Below, piece after piece: positions 28,560 to 37,956 of a stretch of DNA of 64,000 nt (position 1 is its first letter; every line of letters begins with the position of its first letter). The translations under genes and the position numbers were made by a program. Source of the DNA: Vibrio splendidus (GTDB taxonomy: Bacteria; Pseudomonadota; Gammaproteobacteria; Enterobacterales; Vibrionaceae); NCBI RefSeq assembly GCF_003345295.1, contig NZ_CP031055.1, forward strand, positions 2,480,001-2,544,000, given 5' to 3'. The notes beneath the pieces are model-generated. The model was not told the origin of the DNA and ran no database searches. It saw only the letters and a program-made list of their open reading frames with translations.

Positions 28560-30725
28560 TCATATCTTTTTCAGATGAACAATCAAGGCTGACTCTGGGT
28601 CTAGAATCGGTAAGGTCAATCCAATTTCCTTGAGGTTATCGCCACTCAGGGTCAACGTTTTGTCGAGCCATTGGGGGCGCTGTTTCATCAACTGGAAACT
28701 GGTTTTTGGCATGTCCACTAACTTCACTTGATACATCGCGTTGTCTTTCACGCAGCTAATACGAAGTGGCGAAGGCAGAGCATATTCAGGCATCGCTAAT
28801 TGGCACACGGTGATCAGCATTTCATCGTCATTTTCAACGCCATAAATGTTCTGATTTTTGTCCGAAGGATCCATTCGGAAACTACGGCCAGAATGTAAAA
28901 CATGACGAAATTGCTTATGCAGTGAAATGTAATGTGAGAATGCTTGTTTCTCTTCCGGTGACTCTTTAACGGGGTCAAGCTCAACACCCATGTGCCCCAT
29001 AAGTGCGGTTACACCACGCATATTGATGCTGTGACGACGATTTGTTGAGTGGCATTCTGCAGGGCCGATATGCGCGCCCATCACCTCTGGTGGGAAGAAG
29101 TAACTCATGCCTTTTTGAATGGCTTGGCGTTCTAAGGCATCATTACAATCCGATGCCCAGAAGCGATGGGTTCGTTTTAGAATTTCAAAATCGATACGGC
29201 CGCCGCCCGAAGAACAAGATTCAATTTCGACTTCTGGGTGCGCTCGATTCAACTCATCAACAAGGCGATATAGCGCTTTAGTTTGACCATGCACCGCGGC
29301 CTTACCTTGATGACCCGGTTGAACCAACTCTCGGTTCATGTCCCACTTAAGGTAAGTGATGTTGTATCGAGTCAGCAGCGCATTGAGGCGTTCATACAAG
29401 TAGTTAAAACACGCTTCATTTTGTAGGTCTAACACGTACTGCCAACGACCAGATGGTTGATGATACCCTTGTAAACCAAGTACCCAATCCGGATGGTTTC
29501 GATAAAGATTAGAATCTTGGCTTACCATCTCAGGTTCAACCCAAAGGCCAAACTCCATACCCTGTTGGTTTACATGTTCAATCACAGGTTCTAGGCCATT
29601 TGGATATTTCACCTCATCCAAATACCAGTCGCCCAGTGCGGTACGTTCACCATCACGGCCCACAAACCAACCATCATCAATAATGAAACGTTCAACGCCC
29701 ATCACGCCCGCTTCCGTTGCCATCTTCATGATGTAGTCAGGTTTATGGTCGAAGTAGATCCCCTCCCAAGTATTTAAATGCACAGGGCGAGGCTTATCGG
29801 TAGGGAATTGAATAATATTGTCACGAACAAACTGCTGAAAACGCTGAGCAATACCGTTCAAACCAGAATTGCTGTAACAGCCATAGAGCCAAGGTGTTTG
29901 GTAAGTACTCTCAGGTTCTAGAATCGATTCACCCGCTAGCAATAACTCTCCTGCTTGTACAAAACGGCGACCATCACTACGAACATCCGCGCGCATTTGG
30001 TGGTTACCGCTCCAACCCAAATGAAATCCCCAAACCAAACCATGTTGCTCTGAGAAACCTTGCGTACCGGCAAACATGCCTGGGAAGTTTTCATGTGAAG
30101 TACGACCGCGACGGTTTTCTTGCATAAAGCCACCGTGTTCAAAACGCTGACGCTGAGTTTGGAATTCATGACACCAACGACCATGAAACGTCATCAATTC
30201 ATTGGCGTGGTTTGGCAGTGGCAACGTTGATGACAGCTTATTTAAATAGTATTTACTGTCCCCTTTGTTAGTTACTGTGACGCGCTTTTGAACCACATCA
30301 GATTCATAATCCAGTTTGATTTCGACAGTCAATTCAAGCTTAGACACGGTGTCTTCTAGAACAAAAGTGGCGTGCTGATTCTGACCTTCTATATGTTCAG
30401 TCTTTACACCTACATGCTCAGCCTTCGTACCTACGTAAGTTGTATTCGCTTCTACGCGGACGGTATTAAAAACGGGTGCCCAATCAAAACCATCACGATG
30501 CCCTTCTATTCCCGGCGCATTAAAATGACCGCTACCCAATTCAGGACAAAGAGAAAGCGGCACATCGACATCAAGCCGTGCTTGGGAGATCGGTCTCTCG
30601 GTTGATAACAAAAGATCTTCATCAATACTGGCGATCTTTGCCCCCCAGTGAAGAACCTCTGGAGCACGGCCCGATTTGATGATCAAACTGTGGTTTTTAC
30701 TTGTTAGATGAATAAATTCGCTCAT
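28560..30725 (-). CDS. GH36 alpha-galactosidase
   Basis: About 721 residues, full length for bacterial GH36 enzymes of the RafA/AgaA type. The order is an N-terminal beta-sandwich, a TIM barrel and a C-terminal beta domain. The nucleophile is Asp462 in LKWDMNRE and the acid/base Asp526 in ASDCND, preceded by SCSSGGGR. No signal peptide is seen, so it acts in the cytoplasm on imported alpha-galactosides such as melibiose or raffinose; the red-algal galactosylglycerol floridoside is a marine possibility. Two in-frame ATGs (30725, 30737) are possible; neither has a strong ribosome binding site. It precedes the symporter gene and is divergent from a LacI-like repressor. Confidence 0.93.
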   Translation of the reverse strand: MSEFIHLTSKNHSLIIKSGRAPEVLHWGAKIASIDEDLLLSTERPISQARLDVDVPLSLCPELGSGHFNAPGIEGHRDGFDWAPVFNTVRVEANTTYVGTKAEHVGVKTEHIEGQNQHATFVLEDTVSKLELTVEIKLDYESDVVQKRVTVTNKGDSKYYLNKLSSTLPLPNHANELMTFHGRWCHEFQTQRQRFEHGGFMQENRRGRTSHENFPGMFAGTQGFSEQHGLVWGFHLGWSGNHQMRADVRSDGRRFVQAGELLLAGESILEPESTYQTPWLYGCYSNSGLNGIAQRFQQFVRDNIIQFPTDKPRPVHLNTWEGIYFDHKPDYIMKMATEAGVMGVERFIIDDGWFVGRDGERTALGDWYLDEVKYPNGLEPVIEHVNQQGMEFGLWVEPEMVSQDSNLYRNHPDWVLGLQGYHQPSGRWQYVLDLQNEACFNYLYERLNALLTRYNITYLKWDMNRELVQPGHQGKAAVHGQTKALYRLVDELNRAHPEVEIESCSSGGGRIDFEILKRTHRFWASDCNDALERQAIQKGMSYFFPPEVMGAHIGPAECHSTNRRHSINMRGVTALMGHMGVELDPVKESPEEKQAFSHYISLHKQFRHVLHSGRSFRMDPSDKNQNIYGVENDDEMLITVCQLAMPEYALPSPLRISCVKDNAMYQVKLVDMPKTSFQLMKQRPQWLDKTLTLSGDNLKEIGLTLPILDPESALIVHLKKI

Positions 30726-30859
30726 AGCCAATCTCATATTGTTTTCGTAAACATAAACTAAGATTAATAGTGAACTTGAAGATTGAAATTAGTACTAAAA
30801 TGGCTAAATAACGTGATCTAAAAACACTTATTCGTTGCTGAAACTTGCACAAGATCGAC

Positions 30860-30873
30860 TGTTTCCGGAAACA
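30860..30873. promoter_or_regulatory. Palindromic operator between GH36 and the LacI-like gene
   Basis: TGTTTCCGGAAACA is a perfect 14-bp palindrome with a central CpG, as common in LacI-family operators. It sits in the 249-bp divergent region and differs from both the GalR-type and the EbgR-type sites elsewhere. It is the best candidate target of the adjacent repressor. Confidence 0.6.
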
Positions 30874-30974
30874 TTTTCAATGTTTTAAAAGACATTTATT
30901 TGAGAGTGAGCAGAGTTTAGTTGGGTAAATTTCGGTAGTCTTATTTCACTCTAAAATATTAGATGAGCAGAGCG

Positions 30975-32048
30975 ATGAGTATTACCTTTAAAGACGTAGC
31001 AAAACTGGCAGGGGTATCTACCCAGACGGTATCTCGAGTAACCAATGGCTCACAAGATGTCGCGGAAGCCACCCGCAACAAGGTTAACGCCGCTATAAAG
31101 CAACTTGGTTATGTACCCAATAAAGGTGCTCAAATGCTCAGTCGAGCCAAGTCCACCAGCGTTGGCTTAGTCACTCTCGATATGGCACTGCATGGCGCAG
31201 CAATGATCGCAAATGGCGTGCGAATGCAGGCTCATGATATGAGTTATGGCGTCGCTTTCTCTGTTGTTTCCGAGCCTAATCTCGCGAACACCCGTGAGGC
31301 TATTCGTGAACTGATGGCTCAACAGGTCGACAGCATTATTCTGAATGTGCCTTTAGAGAGTGCCGATGCGGAATGGTTAGTGGAACAATATCAGCACCTC
31401 AACCTTATCTTCATTGATGTTCCCTCTAACAGCCAAGTGAACTATGTTTGCGGTGATCATGCGGAAGGAGCAAAACTGGCGGCTCAACATCTACTTGAGA
31501 GCGGACGAACGGACTTCCTGTTAATCACTGGTCCGAACGAATCCAGCGCCTCAAAGATTCGTCACCAAAGTTGGTTAGCCGCGTTATCAGATGCAGAGAG
31601 TAAGGTGCAGTATCAATATCAAGGAAACTGGCAAGCAGAAAGTGGTTATCTTGGCGTTCGAGAAGCTGTCGCTAAACAAGCCGTATTTGATGCCGTGTTG
31701 GTGGCGAGTGATCAGATGGCATTAGGGGCTTTACGAGCTCTGCAAGAACTGCAAATTCCAGTCCCTGACAAAGTTGCGGTCGTCGGCTTTGATGGCATCG
31801 ACGACAGTGCGTTTTTTAATCCACCACTGACCACCATCAAACAGGACTTCACTACGATTGGCCGACAAGCTGTGGTACTTGCAGAGAAGCTCAATGCCAA
31901 CTCACAAGATGCCTTACTGCAGCACCATATCGAAACGGCATTACTCCCAAGAGAAAGCAGCCAACCGAAGGTAACGGCTCACTATGAAAAACAAGAGATC
32001 GAGCAACTGCTAAAAAGGATTCAGACTCTTTTGCCAGAATCGACATAA
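30975..32048 (+). CDS. LacI-like transcriptional repressor
   Basis: A 357-residue regulator that resembles E. coli LacI more than GalR: helix-turn-helix FKDVAKLAGVSTQTVSRVTN, then LLVASDQMALGALRA-like VASDQMALGALRAL, PPLTTIKQDF, and a C-terminal heptad-leucine segment (EIEQLLKRIQTLL) like the LacI tetramerisation helix. The recognition helix has TQ where LacI has YQ, so a different operator is expected, in line with the CpG-centred palindrome upstream. A longer start at 30963 is possible. It is divergent from the GH36-symporter genes and probably represses them until an alpha-galactoside or galactose binds. Followed by a strong terminator. Confidence 0.9.
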   Translation: MSITFKDVAKLAGVSTQTVSRVTNGSQDVAEATRNKVNAAIKQLGYVPNKGAQMLSRAKSTSVGLVTLDMALHGAAMIANGVRMQAHDMSYGVAFSVVSEPNLANTREAIRELMAQQVDSIILNVPLESADAEWLVEQYQHLNLIFIDVPSNSQVNYVCGDHAEGAKLAAQHLLESGRTDFLLITGPNESSASKIRHQSWLAALSDAESKVQYQYQGNWQAESGYLGVREAVAKQAVFDAVLVASDQMALGALRALQELQIPVPDKVAVVGFDGIDDSAFFNPPLTTIKQDFTTIGRQAVVLAEKLNANSQDALLQHHIETALLPRESSQPKVTAHYEKQEIEQLLKRIQTLLPEST

Positions 32049-32053
32049 AAGAA

Positions 32054-32080
32054 AAAGCGCTAGGGGGAGCTAGCGCTTTA
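32054..32080. terminator. Terminator of the LacI-like gene
   Basis: AAAGCGCTAG and CTAGCGCTTT form a perfect 10-bp stem around GGGGAG, six bases after the stop. The A/T flanks would allow termination on either strand. The following 200 bp to 32283 hold no recognisable feature. Confidence 0.8.
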
Positions 32081-32283
32081 AGACCAACTAAGTCCGTTTA
32101 GCCTGGTAGTTTTTTAAGCTATATCATGAGGATATAACCAATTTTTTTACTTAGGTAAATCAAAAAGCCTATTCTTTACGACTGCTTTGAGTCGTAAATT
32201 AAGTATAGTCACGTTCTGGTAATTAACCGGATTTTTTTAGGGATAATTTGGACAAACTTAACGACAAATCGCAGCTAATAAAT

Positions 32284-33210
32284 TTACTCACTAATCACAG
32301 ATGAAATAGCTTTAGCAATCAACTTTCTAAGTAATTTATTTTTATCATCTAGATGCTTTGCCTTGCGGTAGACAAGCTGTATATCAAAATCTGGAACATC
32401 AATAGGTGGTTTCACCGCCAGTAAAGTATCTTCGGTATCAATATCATTACGCGCCACGAGCCGAGGAACAATACACAACAACTCTCGACCACGAATTAAT
32501 CGTTTTACTGTCAAGAAGTTACTTGAAGATATAGCGACTTTTCGACTAAAACCTAGCTCAGCCAATCGAATATCAACACCCGTTTTTAGAGCCCCCGCAG
32601 GAGAAACCAATGCATGTTCTACAGACACAAACTGCTCTAAAGACATTGGCTGTTCAATAGATAAAACCGACTGATCGAACAAACAGACATGTTGCTCTGT
32701 ATACAAATGCTTTGTTCGATAAGGCTTTGCTACCTCGCCAAAACTACCGATCGCGATATCGAGCTTGGCATCTTCAAACACTTGTTGATAGTTGCTTCGA
32801 TTGACATTGAATAACGTCACTTGAGAATAAGGCGAAGATTGCTTAATCAGATCAAACAACATTGGAGCGAACATCTGCTCTGCATAATCAGTAAGTCCGA
32901 TCTTCCAAGTGCCTTTATAAGTTGCTACATCAAACGATTTAGACAACAGTACTTCTGACTGAATGGTATTGAGTAAGGCATCGACGGTGCTTGATAATTC
33001 AATCGCTCGGTCGGTCGCTTCCATCTTACTACCGACACGCTCAAACAAAGGGTCATCAAACAGCTTTCTCAGTCTTTGTAAGCTATGACTCATCGCTGAT
33101 TGGCTGACATAACAACGTTCTGCCGCCTTACTAACACTGTTTGTTTTATACAGAGCTTGCAGTGCAATCAATAAGTTAAGGTCAATTCCTTTCCAGTTAA
33201 AATCAGCCAC
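32284..33210 (-). CDS. LysR-family transcriptional regulator
   Basis: A 308-residue LysR-type regulator. The N-terminal winged helix-turn-helix spans about residues 9-66 (LIALQALYKTNSVSKAAERCYVSQ and LQRLRKLFDDPLFERVG), followed by a substrate-binding-like domain with FDIQLVYRK near the end. The sequence is of the NodD/NahR-like LysR subtype. It is divergent from chrA with a 100-bp gap that probably holds the shared operator; regulation of chrA is a reasonable inference but the inducer is unknown. Confidence 0.88.
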   Translation of the reverse strand: MADFNWKGIDLNLLIALQALYKTNSVSKAAERCYVSQSAMSHSLQRLRKLFDDPLFERVGSKMEATDRAIELSSTVDALLNTIQSEVLLSKSFDVATYKGTWKIGLTDYAEQMFAPMLFDLIKQSSPYSQVTLFNVNRSNYQQVFEDAKLDIAIGSFGEVAKPYRTKHLYTEQHVCLFDQSVLSIEQPMSLEQFVSVEHALVSPAGALKTGVDIRLAELGFSRKVAISSSNFLTVKRLIRGRELLCIVPRLVARNDIDTEDTLLAVKPPIDVPDFDIQLVYRKAKHLDDKNKLLRKLIAKAISSVISE

Positions 33211-33310
33211 AAATCAATCCCATATTATTCATAGTTATAATTAAAACAATTAATTTGAATCATAGTTCAACTCCACCTAAATTACGCTAAACATTTATCT
33301 GGAATCGATC

Positions 33311-34453
33311 ATGCTTTCAATTTTTAAAACCTTTTTCTGGCTTGGCTGGATTAGCTTTGGTGGACCAGCGGCACATATTGGCTACTTCCGTAAAACCTTT
33401 GTTGAGAAACTGAATTGGTTATCCGACGAAGAGTACGGGCAAATTGTCGCCCTCAGTCAATTTTTACCGGGCCCAGGCTCAAGTCAGGTTGGCTTCGCGG
33501 TTGGTTATAAAAAAGGTGGCTTAACCGGTGCGATTGCCGCATTTGTAGGCTTCACCTCCCCTTCTGTCATCCTAATGTTGATATTGGCCTTAGTGAGCAA
33601 CCAGTTGTTGGAAGCACCGCTTTTCATTTCAATCATCCACGGACTTAAGCTACTCGCGGTCGTGGTTGTGGCTGACGCCACTTTCGGCATGTACAAAAAC
33701 TTTTGCCAATCAAAGATAGCAACAGCACTGTGTGTGATAACCGCAATTGTTCTACTTTTGATTCCGGGGATCTGGCCTCAGGTATTAGTTCTATTGTTTG
33801 CTGCTATGGTTGGCAGTAAGTTCTTAACCTCACACGAATTAAAAACAACACCTTCGACGCACAAGATATCGTTAACACCACTCGTGATTTTCGTTGCTTT
33901 ACTGGTTGGTCTGCCTCTATTCAGTGCTTACTCTCAAGGCATTGAAGTATTTGGCTTGTTCTACCAAGCAGGCAGCTTGGTATTCGGTGGCGGCCACGTG
34001 GTACTTCCGCTGCTACAAAATGGTATTGGCGATCAACTGTCTCAAGATGCCTTCCTAACAGGCTATGCTGCTGCGCAAGCGGTTCCTGGCCCGATGTTTA
34101 CGTTAGCTACTTACCTCGGTTATGTGTTAATGCCATCGGCACCGATTACAGGGGCACTGCTCGCAACAATTGCAGTGTTCTTACCGGGCTTCTTATTGCT
34201 ACTGGGCGTACTGAAGAACTGGCAGGCAATTGCGAGTAAGCCTCTAGTAGCTGGGGCGCTTACAGGTGTGAATGCGGCTGTAGTCGGCTTATTACTTGCG
34301 GCTCTATACCAACCCATCTTCACAAGTGCAGTGAGTAGCGGCTTAGACTTCGCTCTGATCATTGTTGGTGTTTGGCTCTTGAAGACCGTGAAGATGCCGA
34401 TTCTAGGTTTAGTTGGGGTATTCATGTTATTTGGTGCCGCTACCGGCCTGTAA
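33311..34453 (+). CDS. chrA: Chromate transporter, two CHR domains
   Basis: A 380-residue membrane protein with two homologous CHR halves, the long-chain form of the ChrA family. The first half has SFGGPAAHIGYF (about 15-26) and LSQFLPGPGSSQ (about 49-60); the second repeats this as VFGGGHVVLPLLQ and AAAQAVPGPMFTLATYLGY. About 10-11 transmembrane segments are predicted. ChrA proteins export chromate using the proton gradient in characterised cases; for environmental bacteria other anions are possible. It is divergent from a LysR gene and ends at a hairpin shared with the convergent Tad-associated operon. Confidence 0.92.
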   Translation: MLSIFKTFFWLGWISFGGPAAHIGYFRKTFVEKLNWLSDEEYGQIVALSQFLPGPGSSQVGFAVGYKKGGLTGAIAAFVGFTSPSVILMLILALVSNQLLEAPLFISIIHGLKLLAVVVVADATFGMYKNFCQSKIATALCVITAIVLLLIPGIWPQVLVLLFAAMVGSKFLTSHELKTTPSTHKISLTPLVIFVALLVGLPLFSAYSQGIEVFGLFYQAGSLVFGGGHVVLPLLQNGIGDQLSQDAFLTGYAAAQAVPGPMFTLATYLGYVLMPSAPITGALLATIAVFLPGFLLLLGVLKNWQAIASKPLVAGALTGVNAAVVGLLLAALYQPIFTSAVSSGLDFALIIVGVWLLKTVKMPILGLVGVFMLFGAATGL

Positions 34454-34464
34454 CATTAAACATT

Positions 34465-34510
34465 AAGCATTAGAGTAGGAAGCTAACTGCTGCTTCCTAC
34501 TCTAATGCTT
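34465..34510. terminator. Bidirectional terminator with 19-bp stem
   Basis: A perfect 19-bp inverted repeat (34465-34483 with 34492-34510) around the loop TAACTGCT lies between chrA and the convergent methyltransferase gene. The last three codons and stop of the methyltransferase are inside the stem. Convergent operons both end here. Confidence 0.8.
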
Positions 34511-35221
34511 AGAAACAATTTTAATTCCATGAAAATTGAAGAATAAATTACAGTCGATAAGGGGGGCAAAGCTCAACGGCCAAAACGAGTTTTGATTGTC
34601 AGGAAGGTAATAGTTTAAAAAGGCAATTAGGTTATTACATGGATTAACATGTTCCCTCGCCATTATGTAATCGTAATTCCACCCCTTTTTTAAACCGTGT
34701 TTTCTTGTCGTCATATAACGACCGACCTTCCAAGCAATTCCGGGATCGGTAGGAATCAAAATAGACAGAGTGCCTCCTGGTTTTAACACTCGTAACCACT
34801 CTTTGATCACCAAATGAGGCTCGTATAGGTGCTCCAATATATGAGTTGCGATCACGCGATCGAAACTGTTGCTTTCAAAATCTAACTCACAAGCATTAGT
34901 TACGTTAAAAATGAGTTTGTCATAAGAATTGATACGACTGAGTTGCTTATCTGCTACTTCGAGTGCTGATGCATCACCATCACTAACAATGTATTCATCG
35001 AAGGTGTGTTTAACATGCAATAAGTGTTCACCAGTTCCAGAACCTACCTCTAATACTTTGGGGAAATGCTTATCTTCTCCGAATGGTCTTTCACACGCAA
35101 TATGACCAGCCCTCATCACATACCCCGTGGTATTGCTCTCATAAACTCGTTCATCGTATTCATCACTGAAACGAGACAAATAATCTAGCCATTCCTTATC
35201 TTCATCCTTGCTTATTCTCAT
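34502..35221 (-). CDS. Class I SAM-dependent methyltransferase
   Basis: A 239-residue methyltransferase of the Methyltransf_11/25 type. Motif I is VLEVGSGTGEHLL (about 55-67), the acidic end of strand 2 is VSDGDASA, and the post-motif region reads ATHILEHLYEP followed by LRVLKPGGTLSILIP. No transmembrane segment is seen. It starts 9 bp after the glycosyltransferase gene, with AGGA inside the end of that gene, so it is the last gene of the same operon. It may methylate the glycan made by the two upstream glycosyltransferase-like proteins; this is inference from position. Its stop lies inside the terminator stem. Confidence 0.88.
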   Translation of the reverse strand: MRISKDEDKEWLDYLSRFSDEYDERVYESNTTGYVMRAGHIACERPFGEDKHFPKVLEVGSGTGEHLLHVKHTFDEYIVSDGDASALEVADKQLSRINSYDKLIFNVTNACELDFESNSFDRVIATHILEHLYEPHLVIKEWLRVLKPGGTLSILIPTDPGIAWKVGRYMTTRKHGLKKGWNYDYIMAREHVNPCNNLIAFLNYYLPDNQNSFWPLSFAPLIDCNLFFNFHGIKIVSKH

Positions 35222-35230
35222 ACCAGAATC

Positions 35231-36160
35231 CTATTCCAATGGTTTGTTATTACTGCATCTTAATATAGAAAGAATTCGCATCTCTCGCCGACCTCGTGAC
35301 ACGTTGTCGAGTATCAATCCACAGAAAAAAGACATCACCGCAATTAATGCAATCGAGCTAGACAAAATCGCAGTTGGCACCCTTTCTACCAGCCCGGTAT
35401 CAACAAAATCTAAAATAACGGGAATCCCCAAGCTCAATGAGATGACACAAAACAACACAGACAATACGCCAAAGAAAAACATCGGCTTCACATCTCTCAA
35501 TAAGAACAAGATAAAGTTGAGGATCTTCAGACCATCACTCAATGTATTCAATTTGCTAGCTGTTCCTTCCGGCCTAGATTGGTACTGAGTTGAGACTTCT
35601 TTAATGGACATATTATGATGTAATGCATGCACGGTGAGTTCGGTTTCAATTTGAAAACCATCACTAAAAATCGGGACTGATTTCACAAACCGGCGACTCA
35701 TAATCCGATAACCCGAAAAAACATCACTTAATTGGGCGTTAAATCCCCGATTGATAAGTGAGGAGAACATTTTATTGCCGAAGATATGCCCTTTAGGATA
35801 CGCACCTGAAGAGCGCTCTCGGCTTCCAATAATCATATCGAGCTTTTCATTATTTAATTGCTCGATCAAAGCCGGACATATAGACGCATCGTAAGTGTCA
35901 TCACCATCTGCCATCACGTAAATATCAGCCTCAACATCAGAGAACATGCGCCTAACGACTTCTCCCTTCCCTTGACGAGACTCATGTCGAACAATAGCAC
36001 CTGCTTGCATCGCCTCTTCTATCGTGTTGTCAGTTGAATTGTTGTCATACACATAAATAGTAGAATTAGGTAAAGCTTGTTGAAAAGAAATGACCGTTTT
36101 TCCGACCGCACCTGCTTCGTTATAGCACGGGAGTAACACGGCAATGGTTTGGTTTTTCAT
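35231..36160 (-). CDS. GT2 glycosyltransferase with C-terminal membrane anchor
   Basis: A 309-residue family 2 glycosyltransferase of the dolichol-phosphate-mannose synthase/GtrB type. The catalytic domain has LLPCYNEAGAVG (9-20), the nucleotide-sugar aspartates in ADGDDTYD (about 84-91) and the conserved SGYRIMSRRF. Two hydrophobic segments near residues 225-250 and 263-288 anchor it to the inner membrane. Such enzymes usually transfer a hexose from a nucleotide sugar to undecaprenyl phosphate for later use by a GT-C enzyme. The start overlaps the stop of the upstream GT-C-like gene by 4 nt (ATGA), indicating coupling. Confidence 0.9.
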   Translation of the reverse strand: MKNQTIAVLLPCYNEAGAVGKTVISFQQALPNSTIYVYDNNSTDNTIEEAMQAGAIVRHESRQGKGEVVRRMFSDVEADIYVMADGDDTYDASICPALIEQLNNEKLDMIIGSRERSSGAYPKGHIFGNKMFSSLINRGFNAQLSDVFSGYRIMSRRFVKSVPIFSDGFQIETELTVHALHHNMSIKEVSTQYQSRPEGTASKLNTLSDGLKILNFILFLLRDVKPMFFFGVLSVLFCVISLSLGIPVILDFVDTGLVERVPTAILSSSIALIAVMSFFCGLILDNVSRGRREMRILSILRCSNNKPLE

Positions 36161-37935
36161 GAACTCCCCCTAACTCTAAAGACTCGGTAACCGCTTTCAA
36201 TGTTGTCGTGCACAACCTCCAACCAAGTTGGAGTATCTGAGCTGTATAATTTATTGATAAACGCCTCATCTCCCGCCGAACCCTTTAGAATCAATAAATG
36301 AGGATCATTGCCAACAACAATAATATCTACGCTTTTATCTATAATCTTCCTTTCAACTAACCCGAGATCTTCCTCTAGCATCACCTCAATAAGAAACCTA
36401 TTCCCGACAATATTTCGATGATAAGGAGCGGCAATAATGCTGTTATTTGTCTTTGCTAATACAGGAGCACCAGTTTCTATTCCAGAGAGAATGGTTTGTG
36501 AGTTGATATCGTTATCTTTTAGTACTTTATAGATATTCAGCGATTCTTTCTCTTCATCAAGAGTAGTTGTAATTTCCTCTGTTGGCGACAAAGCGAGAAT
36601 GACAAATGCTACAGCTAACGGTGCGCCAGAAAAAATGACTGTAGCTTTTAAGATTGAAGAGCGAATGTAATCTGACAACTGCAGAACAACATATGCTTGA
36701 AGAGGAGCAGCTAACACAAAGCACAATCTCATGACCCTAATCTGCCAAAAAATCGCAAGGGCTAGATTAAACAGAAAAATGAGATACAAAATTGTGCAAT
36801 GGTCGTTTTTATTCTTAAAAAGTGGGTACAACGTGGCTGGAACAACGAGTAAAGCATAATTCTCTATAGAGAAAAAACCGTGACTCGTGATGTATCTAGC
36901 GATCGATTTTGCTTCTGTAACTTGGTCAAGCCAATAAAATTTTAGAATCGGAGGGTAATCAATCAACAAAGCACTGCTGAGTGACGGATAAAGCACTCCA
37001 ACCGGGATTAAAAATAAAATGCCCAGAAAAACGAACAACAAGGCTTTTTGCAACAGCTTCTTACCTTCATTAATGAATCTATGGTAAGTATTAACAAAGA
37101 GCCAACCACAAAAGAAAAGAATAATGAGAACAAATGATATTTCGTCGTACTTAAAAGCAAGAAACTCATCGTAAGGCCGGTTTAATAAAACCGCACAAGC
37201 GCTAAATAAAGCAGAACTCGCATACAACTTAGAAACATAACTAAACCACTCGTGGCGAACAAGACCGCAATACACGGTGTAAATAGCGAAGAAAAACATA
37301 AATAACAATACATTATCTAAACCAGTCCACAACGATAAAGACAGGATAATTGATTGAGCATAAACACGCCATGAGTGATTCATCTGGCGATGATTCACAG
37401 GTGTTAAAGCTAAAAATAGGGCTGCAAAGATAAGCTGAATATTATGATGGTCAATAGAACCCGGTAAGAAGTGAATAATTGAAGGGGAGGAGATAGCAAA
37501 CATCATGCTAATAAAACGATATTTGTCGCCGAATAAATGTTCACTTAAATAAAAGCATGACAATGCAAAAATCAGTAAATAAAGTAATGGAACAATCGAT
37601 ATTGAAATCGTATACGCAACACTATCATCGGCGACTAGTAATAGTGGAAAAGCGACTAGCGATAACATTAGGTCAGGGAAGCGAGACCAATGGATTATAA
37701 TACCATCAGCGGGATTAAAGTTACTCATCGGTTCAAGATACCAATGACCATTCTTCATCCACTCTTGAAACTGAACAAAACGCATATAATCGTCATTATC
37801 ATTCAGGTTGAGTATTGAAACGCTTTCCCACTTGTAAATAAATATCGCGATGGCACAAACTAGCCAAATTGCAGAAATAACAACGATATCTTTGTTAAAA
37901 CTCTCATTTTTAGGCAATATGAATATCCTTTTCAT
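36157..37935 (-). CDS. Polytopic membrane protein, GT-C/oligosaccharyltransferase-like
   Basis: A 592-residue protein with about 11-13 predicted transmembrane segments and a soluble C-terminal domain of about 130 residues. Early in the sequence it has an acidic cluster LNDNDDYMRFVQ (about 44-55) before a hydrophobic region, and later GSIDHHNIQLIF, both reminiscent of the metal-binding loops of STT3/PglB and other GT-C glycosyltransferases. I do not recognise a named family. Coupled to a GT2 enzyme of the polyprenol-sugar type and located directly after tadD (21 bp), it is a candidate enzyme for transferring a lipid-linked sugar to the pilus or another surface molecule. A polymerase or ligase role is also possible. 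Confidence 0.7.
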   Translation of the reverse strand: MKRIFILPKNESFNKDIVVISAIWLVCAIAIFIYKWESVSILNLNDNDDYMRFVQFQEWMKNGHWYLEPMSNFNPADGIIIHWSRFPDLMLSLVAFPLLLVADDSVAYTISISIVPLLYLLIFALSCFYLSEHLFGDKYRFISMMFAISSPSIIHFLPGSIDHHNIQLIFAALFLALTPVNHRQMNHSWRVYAQSIILSLSLWTGLDNVLLFMFFFAIYTVYCGLVRHEWFSYVSKLYASSALFSACAVLLNRPYDEFLAFKYDEISFVLIILFFCGWLFVNTYHRFINEGKKLLQKALLFVFLGILFLIPVGVLYPSLSSALLIDYPPILKFYWLDQVTEAKSIARYITSHGFFSIENYALLVVPATLYPLFKNKNDHCTILYLIFLFNLALAIFWQIRVMRLCFVLAAPLQAYVVLQLSDYIRSSILKATVIFSGAPLAVAFVILALSPTEEITTTLDEEKESLNIYKVLKDNDINSQTILSGIETGAPVLAKTNNSIIAAPYHRNIVGNRFLIEVMLEEDLGLVERKIIDKSVDIIVVGNDPHLLILKGSAGDEAFINKLYSSDTPTWLEVVHDNIESGYRVFRVRGSS

Positions 37936-37956
37936 TGAGCCAAAGTCAAATTATTA

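Noticed and set aside
30820..30850. CRP site in the GH36/LacI-like divergent region (CGTGATCTAAAAACAC)
   Set aside because: Only one half fits the consensus TGTGA-N6-TCACA; the other half does not match.
32284..34453. chrA-LysR pair as part of a mobile resistance island
   Set aside because: No transposase, integrase, flanking repeats or tRNA nearby, and base composition is like the neighbours.
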